A stretch of 64,000 bases of DNA. It comes from Bacteroidota bacterium (GTDB lineage Bacteria; Bacteroidota; Bacteroidia; Chitinophagales; Chitinophagaceae). The translations under genes were made by a program, and so were the position numbers. The DNA lies in NCBI GenBank assembly GCA_029561255.1, contig JAKQJH010000196.1:1-64000 (forward strand). The letters run 5' to 3'. Shown one piece after another: positions 9,722-18,388 of the stretch. Each line of letters begins with the position of its first letter. Within the stretch, counting starts at the first letter, position 1. The notes under the pieces were generated by a model that ran no database searches, was not told the DNA's origin, and saw only the letters and a list, made by a program, of their open reading frames with translations.

Positions 9722-11065
9722 TTACTTAAAAGGGCTTATACCTGTGTAATTGTGGGGGGTGATTTTTCTCAGTTCTTTTTTCAGGGTTTCCTTAACTTTC
9801 AATCCATCAATAAACCCGTGAATTGCTTTTTTATCGATTTTATTATTACCCCTTGTCAGTTCCTTCAAAGCTTCATAGGGATTCGGGTATTTTTCTCTTC
9901 TTAATACGGTTTGAATCGCCTCGGCTACTACCGCCCAGTTATTATCCAGGTCTTCGTAGATTTTCGCATCATTCACTACCAGTTTGCTCAATCCTTTCTC
10001 AATCGAACGGAAGGCAATCAACGTATGCGCAAAGGGTACGCCGATATTCCGTAAAACCGTAGAATCTGTCAGGTCTCTCTGCAAACGGGATACCGGTAAT
10101 TTGGCCGACAGATGTTCCAGGATGGCATTGGCTAGTCCGAGATTACCTTCCGCATTTTCAAAATCAATCGGGTTGACTTTATGCGGCATGGCTGACGAAC
10201 CCACTTCGCCTTTTACTGTACGCTGGCGGAAATATTCCATGGAAACATAGGTCCAGATATCCCGGCAAAAATCGATCAGAATATTGTTGATCCTTTTCAT
10301 GGAATCAAAATGGGCGGCCAAACTGTCATAATGTTCGATCTGGGTCGTGAATTGCTGGCGACTCAATCCGAGTTTCTGTAAAAATTCATTGCCGAATTTG
10401 ATCCAGTCCGTTTTCGGAAATGCAATATGATGGGCGTTGAAATTACCCGTGGCCCCGCCAAATTTTCCGGAGAAAGGGACGCCGATAAACTGCTCAATCT
10501 GGTTCTGTATCCGTTCCGCAAATACCATGATCTCTTTACCTAGTCTGGTTGGACTGGCCGGCTGTCCATGGGTATGGGCCAGCATCGGAATATCCCTCCA
10601 TTCATCCACCAACAGTTTCAGCTCCATATTCAGGTTCAGCAGGGAGGGCAGGTACTCATATTCGATGGCATGTTTCCACGAAAGGGGGATCGCCGTATTA
10701 TTGATGTCCTGTGAAGTAAGTCCGAAATGCACCCATTCTTTTGCTTCCGCTGCCCCGCATTTTTCCAGTTCATTTTTCAGGAAATACTCCACCGCTTTTA
10801 CATCATGGTTGGTGGTAAACTCAATCTGCTTGATCTCCTGGGCATCTTCGGGTCCGAAATCCTCGGCCAGTTTAGCCAGGTGTTTTATGGCTTTGGGCGT
10901 GAGTTTGAAGAATTTCTTTTTTTCCAGGAAAAGGAGGTACTCAATCTCCACCAACACCCGGTACTTCATCAGTCCGTATTCAGAAAAATATTCGTCCAGG
11001 TGCTGAACCTGTTTGCGATAGCGTCCGTCGATGGCTGAAATAGCGGTGAGGGGGGTCAGTTCCAT
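9722..11065 (-). CDS. purB: adenylosuccinate lyase
   Basis: 447 aa; MELTPLTAISAIDGRYRKQVQHL..., signature GSSAMPHKVNPIDFENAEGN. Confidence 0.97.
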   Translation of the reverse strand: MELTPLTAISAIDGRYRKQVQHLDEYFSEYGLMKYRVLVEIEYLLFLEKKKFFKLTPKAIKHLAKLAEDFGPEDAQEIKQIEFTTNHDVKAVEYFLKNELEKCGAAEAKEWVHFGLTSQDINNTAIPLSWKHAIEYEYLPSLLNLNMELKLLVDEWRDIPMLAHTHGQPASPTRLGKEIMVFAERIQNQIEQFIGVPFSGKFGGATGNFNAHHIAFPKTDWIKFGNEFLQKLGLSRQQFTTQIEHYDSLAAHFDSMKRINNILIDFCRDIWTYVSMEYFRQRTVKGEVGSSAMPHKVNPIDFENAEGNLGLANAILEHLSAKLPVSRLQRDLTDSTVLRNIGVPFAHTLIAFRSIEKGLSKLVVNDAKIYEDLDNNWAVVAEAIQTVLRREKYPNPYEALKELTRGNNKIDKKAIHGFIDGLKVKETLKKELRKITPHNYTGISPFK

Positions 11066-11094
11066 GTGAGTTGTTTATAGATAAAGATATCCTT

Positions 11095-11102
11095 TACCTT
11101 TG
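11095..11102 (+). promoter_or_regulatory. Bacteroidota-type -7 box TACCTTTG upstream of mqnA
   Basis: TAnnTTTG match 20 bp upstream of the TTG codon at 11122. Confidence 0.5.
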
Positions 11103-11121
11103 CTGCGCAAAAATAACCCAA

Positions 11122-11865
11122 TTGGAGAAGATTCGCACAGGCATTGTTAATTACCTCAATACCAGGCCCCTGATTTATGGGCTGGAAAGACAACCGGTGG
11201 CCGGACAGATTGAGCTGATCGGTGATTATCCGGCCAGGATTGCTGCAATGCTCATCAGCGGTGAAATTGATCTCGGCCTGATCCCGGTGGCCGTGATCCC
11301 TCAATTACCCGAATATCATATTGTCGGGGATTATTGTATCGGTACTGAAGGGGAAATCGCTTCAGTAGCTTTGTTCAGCGAAGTGCCCATGGAAGAAGTG
11401 GAGAAAGTATACCTTGATTACCAAAGCCGCACCTCGGTGGCCTTGCTTCGTTTCCTGATGAAAGAATATTGGGGGATCAATCCGGAAATCATACAGGCTT
11501 CCGGTGAAGATTACCGGCAGGAGATCAAGGGGCATACTGCAGGATTGGTCATTGGTGACCGGGCGCTGGAGCAACGAAAAATTTCCACTTTTATCTATGA
11601 CCTGGGGTCGGAATGGAAAAAAATTACCGGACTTCCCTTTGTATTTGCGGCCTGGGTCAGTACCCGGCCTTTACCCGAAGACTTTATCCGTGATTTTAAT
11701 CAGGGGAATGCCATGGGACTGGAAAAGATCGATGAAATTGTGGCGGCCAATCCTTATCCGCTTTATGACCTTAAAAAGTATTATAAACTGCACCTAAGCT
11801 ACCAATTGGATGAGGCCAAGATAAAGGGAATGCAGCGGTTCCTGGAAGTGATTAAGGATTTATAA
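11122..11865 (+). CDS. mqnA: menaquinone biosynthesis protein MqnA (chorismate dehydratase)
   Basis: LEKIRTGIVNYLNTRPLIYGLER...IDLGLIPVAVIPQLPEYHIVGDYCIG...VYLDYQSRTSVAL. ORF track starts at 11071; TTG at 11122 fits the promoter box and family alignment better. Confidence 0.9.
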   Translation: MEKIRTGIVNYLNTRPLIYGLERQPVAGQIELIGDYPARIAAMLISGEIDLGLIPVAVIPQLPEYHIVGDYCIGTEGEIASVALFSEVPMEEVEKVYLDYQSRTSVALLRFLMKEYWGINPEIIQASGEDYRQEIKGHTAGLVIGDRALEQRKISTFIYDLGSEWKKITGLPFVFAAWVSTRPLPEDFIRDFNQGNAMGLEKIDEIVAANPYPLYDLKKYYKLHLSYQLDEAKIKGMQRFLEVIKDL

Positions 11866-11868
11866 TCG

Positions 11869-12609
11869 TCATTCCATTTTCAGGATGGTATAACTGTCCT
11901 TCCTGCAAAAAATGGTATTGATGTAGGTGTCTGCATAGACAAAATACCCTTTGCTGAGAAAAAAATCAATGATATCGTTCTTTTTGATCTCCCGGTTATC
12001 TTCCACAAATCCCAGGGTTTCAATACAAAAAACCTCGGGCCTGAAACGGCTGAAATCAATTCCTTGCATGATCTGAAAATCGAAACCTTCCACGTCAATC
12101 GAAACCAGGTTGGGATGTGGTGTAAAATGTTGCTGCATCAGTTCGTTGATCTCCAGCAACTGCATTCTCACTACTTTTTCCACTTTATGCTTTCCGATTT
12201 CATCGTTTCCCTCTTTTTCCCAGAAATCAGCTTCTTCTTTTGAGAATGTATTCAGTCCGTTAAATTTTTCAGGAAAAACATAAAAGTCCGCTTCCCTTTT
12301 TTCATCAAATGCTACTCCGGCGTTGATGCAGATATCACGGCTCCTTTTTTGGCGGATTTTTTCACACAGGATGGGGTTGGGTTCTACACAAACCCCGCTG
12401 GCACCCCGTTGGTACAGCCGGTAGGTATTGTTGAGCGAAACAGGGTCATTGGCCCCGATATCCAGGTAACGGGGGGACTTTATCTGGAGGCGGTTGAATA
12501 AATCACTAATAATTATATCTTCGCCACTTTGGGAATAGCTTCTCCTTACATGACGGAAGAATGTGCGGGTTAAAAAGGATTTGATAGCACCAGAAAAGGG
12601 GAAGCCCAT
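11869..12609 (-). CDS. FkbM family methyltransferase
   Basis: 246 aa; SQSGEDIIISDLF...YLDIGANDPVSLNNTYRLYQRGASGVCVEPNP, VSIDVEGFDFQIMQGIDF. Confidence 0.9.
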   Translation of the reverse strand: MGFPFSGAIKSFLTRTFFRHVRRSYSQSGEDIIISDLFNRLQIKSPRYLDIGANDPVSLNNTYRLYQRGASGVCVEPNPILCEKIRQKRSRDICINAGVAFDEKREADFYVFPEKFNGLNTFSKEEADFWEKEGNDEIGKHKVEKVVRMQLLEINELMQQHFTPHPNLVSIDVEGFDFQIMQGIDFSRFRPEVFCIETLGFVEDNREIKKNDIIDFFLSKGYFVYADTYINTIFCRKDSYTILKME

Positions 12610-12686
12610 GGGTTAAATGTATTATAGCCGCCAAAGATAGTGAAGCAGGCAGAAACAGGAAGTCTGCCGGCTGATTTTAGTAAAAT

Positions 12687-13604
12687 TTGATACAGATTAT
12701 GAGAACATTAATCAGGAATTTCTTAAAGCGTTACGGGTATGATATTGTTAAAACCGGGGTTCCCTATATTCCGGCCACCAATAATGATGTATTAGTAACA
12801 GTAGGAAAATTCCAGGTATGGATGCCTGGCTATAATGTACAGGCGGTCAATTACCGGCTTTATCCGGATCTGAATGCACAGTTTGGAAGGCTGGCTAAAA
12901 CAATCGCATCAAAATATCCGGGTATGACCCTGATTGATGTGGGAGCGAATGTCGGCGATACGATTGCCGTGGTGAAAACAGAAGTGGATGTTCCAGTAAT
13001 CGGCGTTGAAGGAGATGAAGTGACTTTTAGTTACCTGGAGAAGAACAGTAAGCAGTTTAATAATGTCTCAATTGTTAAAACTTTTCTTGGTGAAAAGTCA
13101 GAAGAACTGAATGTAAATTTTGAAAAAAGTGGCTGGAATGCCACCATCATTCCGGATGACAAAGGGGGTAAACAGGTAAAGTTTAAAACGCTGGATGCCG
13201 TGATCAGCGAAGGTGGGTTTGACAACCGTACGATCAAATTGCTGAAAGTAGATGTGGAAGGATTTGATACAATCGTATTACGTGGAGCCGGAGAAATCAT
13301 TAAAAGACACAAGCCGGTTGTATTCCTTGAATATAACCGTCAGAATATGATTTCTATCAAAGAAGAAGGACTTTCCACATTATTGTCTTTTGAACAGGCC
13401 GGGTACAATAAAGTTGCCTTTTTTGATCACAAAGGCACCCTCATTTTGGCTACCTCAATTAAGAATAAAGAAGTGGTTACTTACCTGCATGACTATGCTT
13501 CTTCTGTAAAAAATCTGATCGGCTATTACGATATCTGTCTTTTCCACGAGGAGGATGACCATCTGGCAGAACAATTTTTAACGTTGGAAAAAAAGTTTGT
13601 GTAA
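12687..13604 (+). CDS. FkbM family methyltransferase
   Basis: 305 aa; TLIDVGANVGDTIAVV, IGVEGDE, LLKVDVEGFDTIVLRGA. Start could also be the ATG at 12699. Confidence 0.88.
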   Translation: MIQIMRTLIRNFLKRYGYDIVKTGVPYIPATNNDVLVTVGKFQVWMPGYNVQAVNYRLYPDLNAQFGRLAKTIASKYPGMTLIDVGANVGDTIAVVKTEVDVPVIGVEGDEVTFSYLEKNSKQFNNVSIVKTFLGEKSEELNVNFEKSGWNATIIPDDKGGKQVKFKTLDAVISEGGFDNRTIKLLKVDVEGFDTIVLRGAGEIIKRHKPVVFLEYNRQNMISIKEEGLSTLLSFEQAGYNKVAFFDHKGTLILATSIKNKEVVTYLHDYASSVKNLIGYYDICLFHEEDDHLAEQFLTLEKKFV

Positions 13605-14489
13605 TCACTTAGCAAGCTGATCCAACTGCTTCACCAGCTTCTCAAACTGCGGCTGGTACAGGAAATCATAGGCATTGGGCCCTTCGGGAATCACATTCGG
13701 GCATTCGAAACAAAGCTCCAGGGCCCGGGGCACTTTTAATCCTTCCGCTACCGCAAAAGGGAAGGACTGGTTGCCGATAAAGAATTTACAACCGGCAATG
13801 ATCTGCGCGAATTCAAGGAAATCCTTCACCGTCCGGTGCTTCAGACCCGGAATCGCTTTTTTCATATCCTCGTATTCCTCTTTCAGGCCAACAAAAGTGA
13901 TATTGGGGTAGTCTTTCAGGAAATCATAACGGATACCCGGTGCCCGGTACCGGAAACTACGGGCGATTACGATCTCATTTTTAAAGGTAAGATCCGGCGT
14001 TACCTGCAACCAGGGTTTGCCCAGGTCGGCCGTAATCCCGTACATATGAAAATACCAGCGACAGATATGATTGGTATTATAGTCAAAAGGAAAATTCCGG
14101 AACTCATCCAGGTCATAATCCACCGGCTGATCCGTCAGCACATCCACCACTGCAAACTCCGGCTGGGCCAGTAAGAGCGGGGCAATCATTTCCACACTTT
14201 TCTCCGTCAGAATCTTGCCCTGGTTGGCATGCTTCATGCTTTTTTTATACAGCGACTTCTGGTTGATCTGTAGATGCAGGTGGATTTTTTTATCCCCGGC
14301 CAGCACTTTCATAGCCGGCACCGCATAGATAATATCCCCGATCAGTCCAAAATGCTTGAAATGCACCGCATCCGGATGGGATGGCGGGTGGAGGTTGGGC
14401 ATGCTGACCCTGGTCAAACCCTTGCTGAAGAGGGATCGCCTGGCTTTTTCTTTAAAAACAGCAATATAAAGTCGTTCAAAAATAGTCAT
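13605..14489 (-). CDS. putative glycosyltransferase family 9-like / hypothetical protein
   Basis: 294 aa; HFGLIGDIIYAVPAMKVL near the N-terminus and IIAGCKFFIGNQSFPFAVAEGLKVPRALE near the C-terminus. Confidence 0.65.
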   Translation of the reverse strand: MTIFERLYIAVFKEKARRSLFSKGLTRVSMPNLHPPSHPDAVHFKHFGLIGDIIYAVPAMKVLAGDKKIHLHLQINQKSLYKKSMKHANQGKILTEKSVEMIAPLLLAQPEFAVVDVLTDQPVDYDLDEFRNFPFDYNTNHICRWYFHMYGITADLGKPWLQVTPDLTFKNEIVIARSFRYRAPGIRYDFLKDYPNITFVGLKEEYEDMKKAIPGLKHRTVKDFLEFAQIIAGCKFFIGNQSFPFAVAEGLKVPRALELCFECPNVIPEGPNAYDFLYQPQFEKLVKQLDQLAK

Positions 14490-14632
14490 GCAGTGTCGGG
14501 GTTTCCGGCGGGCTCAAATGTAGTTATTTTACCGCGATCTGCCCGTTCAGTCCCTTAGCCGATTAGCTAAAATGTATTACCTTGGCTGCTGCATTTCCCT
14601 TACCGGTCCGACCGGTTTCAACAAACTGATCC

Positions 14633-15226
14633 ATGTTCAAAAAGCTTCAACTGATCGCTTATTATTTGTTCCGGTACCCGCTGTTAAAAGCACAACTTGG
14701 GTACCTGGGTGCAAGGGCGCGGCTTCTGCAGACCAAACTGGAAGGCGCTCAGTACATCCATATTGGTTCAAAAGTCTATATCAACAGCCGGGGCTGGCTG
14801 GCCTGTATGCCCCTGACCGGTGATGTAAATTGCCGCCTCAGTATCGGGGACGGCACCTATGTGGGACGTTTCTGTCATTTCTACGCGACATCCCGTATTG
14901 AGATCGGAAAAAAAGTGCTGATCGCCGATAAAGTATACCTCAGCGACAACCTGCATGGTTATAAGGATATCAATATTCCGGTGATCGATCAGGCTGTGGA
15001 GCAATTAGCCCCCGTGGTGATTCAGGATGGAGCCTGGCTGGGCGAGAATGTCTGTGTGGTGGGTGCTTCCGTGGGTAAGAACAGTGTGGTAGGAGCGAAT
15101 AGTGTGGTGACCCGGGATATTCCGGATTACTGTGTGGCCGCCGGTGCACCGGCCATTATTATAAAACGATTTGACCTCGACAAAAAGGAATGGAGGCGTA
15201 CGGATAAGGACGGCCATTTTATCTGA
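14633..15226 (+). CDS. acyltransferase, left-handed beta-helix (hexapeptide) family
   Basis: 197 aa; hexapeptide repeats (VVIQDGAWLGENVCVVGASVGKNSVVGANSVVTRDIPDYCVAAGAPAIIIKRFD). Confidence 0.92.
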   Translation: MFKKLQLIAYYLFRYPLLKAQLGYLGARARLLQTKLEGAQYIHIGSKVYINSRGWLACMPLTGDVNCRLSIGDGTYVGRFCHFYATSRIEIGKKVLIADKVYLSDNLHGYKDINIPVIDQAVEQLAPVVIQDGAWLGENVCVVGASVGKNSVVGANSVVTRDIPDYCVAAGAPAIIIKRFDLDKKEWRRTDKDGHFI

Positions 15227-15237
15227 AAACGGAAATC

Positions 15238-16380
15238 ATGCGTTACAAAAATATACTGATCACCGGGGGAGCCGGATTTATCGGTTCCGGACTGGCCCTT
15301 TACCTCATACAGGAAGGATGTACTGTTACAGTACTGGATAATTTATCGGAACAGATTCATGGCACCGATCCGGAAAAAAGCTCACCGCTTTACCGGTCTG
15401 TTAAAGACAAAGTCCGTTTTATTCATGGCACCGTTACTTCCCGCAGTGATTGGGAAAAAGCGATTGGTGAGAGTGAAGTGATCGTACACCTGGCTGCCGA
15501 AACCGGTACCGGACAATCCATGTACCAGATTAGTCATTACGCCGACGTGAATATCGGCGGTACGGCCCTGATGCTGGATTTGTTGGCTAATCAAAAAACA
15601 GCCGTAAAAAAAGTGATCATTGCTTCCTCCCGCGCCATCTACGGAGAAGGAAAATATATTTCAGCTGAACTGGGGCCCGTATACCCGAAACACCGGATAG
15701 CGGCGGATATGGACAAAGGACAATTTGAAGTAACCTATCCTGGCGCCGTCAGTCCATTGCAACTCGTCGCCACCGATGAGGAGTCAAAGATTCATCCCTC
15801 TTCGGTATACGGTATCACCAAGCAAAACCAGGAGCAAATGGTGATGACGGTTTGTCCCACACTGGGCATTGCCCCGGTGGCCTTCCGTTACCAGAATGTT
15901 TATGGTCCCGGACAGTCTCTGACCAATCCTTACACCGGTATCCTGTCAATTTTCTCTACACTGGTGCTGAATAATAAACCGGTCAACATTTTTGAAGACG
16001 GAAAGGAAAGCCGCGATTTTGTGTTTATCAGTGATGTGATCCGCGCCACTTTTTTTGGTATAGAGAAGGAGGAAGCCAACGGGCAGATATTCAATGTGGG
16101 GACCGGTATTCCCACAACAGTACAGGAAGTCGCCGAAGGACTCATTGCCTTGTACGGGAAAGAAGTACCGGTAAATGTGTCCGGCAATTACCGCCTGGGA
16201 GATATCCGGCATAATTATGCGGATATGTCTAAAATTGAAAACTTACTGGGATTCCGTCCGGCTGTGTCCTTTGCAGAAGGCCTCCGCCAGTTTACAGTAT
16301 GGGTCAAAGCCCAGGAAGTACAGACCAGCCGCTACGATGAATCCATAGCGGAAATGAAAGCAAAAGGCCTGATGAAATAA
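15238..16380 (+). CDS. NAD-dependent epimerase/dehydratase (extended SDR)
   Basis: 380 aa; ILITGGAGFIGSGLALYL, SSVYGITKQNQEQ (YxxxK), FRYQNVYGPGQSLTNPYTGILSIF. Confidence 0.93.
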   Translation: MRYKNILITGGAGFIGSGLALYLIQEGCTVTVLDNLSEQIHGTDPEKSSPLYRSVKDKVRFIHGTVTSRSDWEKAIGESEVIVHLAAETGTGQSMYQISHYADVNIGGTALMLDLLANQKTAVKKVIIASSRAIYGEGKYISAELGPVYPKHRIAADMDKGQFEVTYPGAVSPLQLVATDEESKIHPSSVYGITKQNQEQMVMTVCPTLGIAPVAFRYQNVYGPGQSLTNPYTGILSIFSTLVLNNKPVNIFEDGKESRDFVFISDVIRATFFGIEKEEANGQIFNVGTGIPTTVQEVAEGLIALYGKEVPVNVSGNYRLGDIRHNYADMSKIENLLGFRPAVSFAEGLRQFTVWVKAQEVQTSRYDESIAEMKAKGLMK

Positions 16381-16386
16381 TTAACT

Positions 16387-17277
16387 ATGGCAAGGATCGG
16401 ATTGGTAACGGTATTGTATAAATGTGATGAAGTGCTGCCCGACTTCTTCAAAAGTGTATCTATCCAGAACCATAAGGACTACATTCTTTACCTGATCGAC
16501 AATTCAGCCAGTCCGGCAACCGATGAAATGATTGCCCGCTGCCTGGCGCAATACCCGGTGACTGCTTATAAATATGTCAACACCGGGGGCAATATCGGTG
16601 TGGCGGCCGGGAATAATACCGGAATAAAACTTTCCCTGCAGGACCACTGCGACCACGTCCTCATCCTCAACAATGATATCGATATAGAACAGGAGTATAT
16701 GTTCAGTCAGCTGGTCTCCCTGGCTGATGAGAAAGGGGAGGACATGATCGTTCCCAAAATCTATTATTACGGTGAAAAAAAACTCTGGATGGCCGGAGGC
16801 TATATGGATGAGTGGCGGGCCCTGGGCGTGCATTACGGCATGAATAAGGAAGATAGCCCTGCATTTAATGTGGCAAAACACTGTACCTATTCCCCCACCT
16901 GTTTTATGCTGGTGAAAAAGGAAGTGTTTGAAAAAGTGGGGATCATGGATGAGCGTTACTTCGCCTACTACGATGATACGGATTTTGTATTGCGTGCCAC
17001 CCGTATGGGCTACCGGATATTTTACGACCCGTCATTGGTACTCTTACATAAAGTATCTTCTTCCGTAGGGACCAATTCGCCGTTCTATGTTTATTATTCC
17101 AACCGCAATAAGATCTATTTTATCCGTAAAAATTTCAGGGGCTTCCGGCGCTATTTTGCCCTGGGCTATACTTTGTTGTCAAGGGTGGCTTTTTGGCTGA
17201 GTTTCGATAAAGTGCGGAAACAAAAACTCATACAGGGATTGAAAGAGGGATTCCGCATGAAACCGGGCAACACTTAA
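16387..17277 (+). CDS. glycosyltransferase family 2
   Basis: 296 aa; VTVLYKCDEVLPDFFKSV, LILNNDIDIEQEYMF, DERYFAYYDDTDFVLRATRMGYRI. Confidence 0.92.
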   Translation: MARIGLVTVLYKCDEVLPDFFKSVSIQNHKDYILYLIDNSASPATDEMIARCLAQYPVTAYKYVNTGGNIGVAAGNNTGIKLSLQDHCDHVLILNNDIDIEQEYMFSQLVSLADEKGEDMIVPKIYYYGEKKLWMAGGYMDEWRALGVHYGMNKEDSPAFNVAKHCTYSPTCFMLVKKEVFEKVGIMDERYFAYYDDTDFVLRATRMGYRIFYDPSLVLLHKVSSSVGTNSPFYVYYSNRNKIYFIRKNFRGFRRYFALGYTLLSRVAFWLSFDKVRKQKLIQGLKEGFRMKPGNT

Positions 17278-18386
17278 AGCCGGGACGCAATTCGCCGCGC
17301 CAGATTTTTCCAGTAATAATATTCGTAGTAGCTATGCGGGGTGACAAATAAAGATTCACGCTGGTCAGTAACCGCTTTTGCAAAGGAGGTCCAGTCATTA
17401 TCCGGAACCGTGATCAGTTTTTCCCCGCAAACCTCCCGCAGGATGCCGGTAGCCCCGGTTTCGGTAGCTATGACTGTGGCGCCATAGGCAATGGCTTCCA
17501 CCATCTTGGTTTTGATGCCACCGCCACTCTGTACGGGGTTCAGGAAGAGGTCAGCCGCTGTAAAGTAAGATTCAATGTCTTCCACAAAACCTGCATAAAT
17601 GATATGTTGTTCCTTGTATTCCTGGAGGGCATTGAGGTTATCCGGTAAGCCTTTCCCACAGACAATAATGCGGTACCTGAAATCAGAAGAGGCCATGATG
17701 AGTGGGTTGATCTTTTCCAAAATGGCCATCAGTGCATCCAGGTTGGGTTTATAACTCAGTAATCCGTTAAAGAGAATAAGGGTCTCGTCAGGAGCGATTC
17801 CGTGCCGGGTGCTCACTTCCTGTTTCTTTACCGCTTTATCTGAAGGGTACCCGGGGATCGTAACGCCGAAAGGCAGATCCATGCATTTAGTATCCGGTAT
17901 GTTCCAGTTTTTTACAGCAAAGGCCCGGTCCTCCGGGGTGATAAAGAAAAGTTTATTGGCCTTGCGGAATGCCCACCGTTCATAAAATTGAAGAATCGGC
18001 CACCACCACTTACCCATAGAGCGGAAACGCTGGTATTCGATATTGTGGGTATGCAGGTACCAGGGAATGCCGGTTTTTTTACTGACCAGCCAGCAAAGCC
18101 AGGCTAGGTAAGGATGTTCACAGATCAGGGCTTCGTGTCCGCCGGTCTTTACTTCACGACTGATGCGGCCGATCAGCCGCAGGTCCATATAACGGGTAAA
18201 TGTTTTTTTCAACCAGGGAAGTAAGCGGTAATTCGAAACCGTGGAAGGGTCATTCGTTTCCACTCCAATTACCGTGAGTTCCGTTTCATCCGCCAGGTGT
18301 TCCAGGAACTGCGCGATAAATTTTTGTCCCCCTGAGAAATAAGGCAGGTAAGGATAGGGCGCTATCGCGAGTATTTTCTTCATCAC
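17274..18386 (-). CDS. glycosyltransferase (GT4/GT1 family)
   Basis: 370 aa; ILIFNGLLSYKPNLDALMAILEKINPLI...IESYFTAADLFLNPVQSGGGIKTKMVEAIAYGATVIATETG. Confidence 0.92.
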   Translation of the reverse strand: MMKKILAIAPYPYLPYFSGGQKFIAQFLEHLADETELTVIGVETNDPSTVSNYRLLPWLKKTFTRYMDLRLIGRISREVKTGGHEALICEHPYLAWLCWLVSKKTGIPWYLHTHNIEYQRFRSMGKWWWPILQFYERWAFRKANKLFFITPEDRAFAVKNWNIPDTKCMDLPFGVTIPGYPSDKAVKKQEVSTRHGIAPDETLILFNGLLSYKPNLDALMAILEKINPLIMASSDFRYRIIVCGKGLPDNLNALQEYKEQHIIYAGFVEDIESYFTAADLFLNPVQSGGGIKTKMVEAIAYGATVIATETGATGILREVCGEKLITVPDNDWTSFAKAVTDQRESLFVTPHSYYEYYYWKNLARRIASRL

Positions 18387-18388
18387 GA

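Noticed and set aside
11869-18386. Glycan cluster as a phage-defence or secondary-metabolite system
   Set aside because: All genes fit ordinary surface glycan assembly; no nuclease, NTPase effector or biosynthetic core enzyme present.
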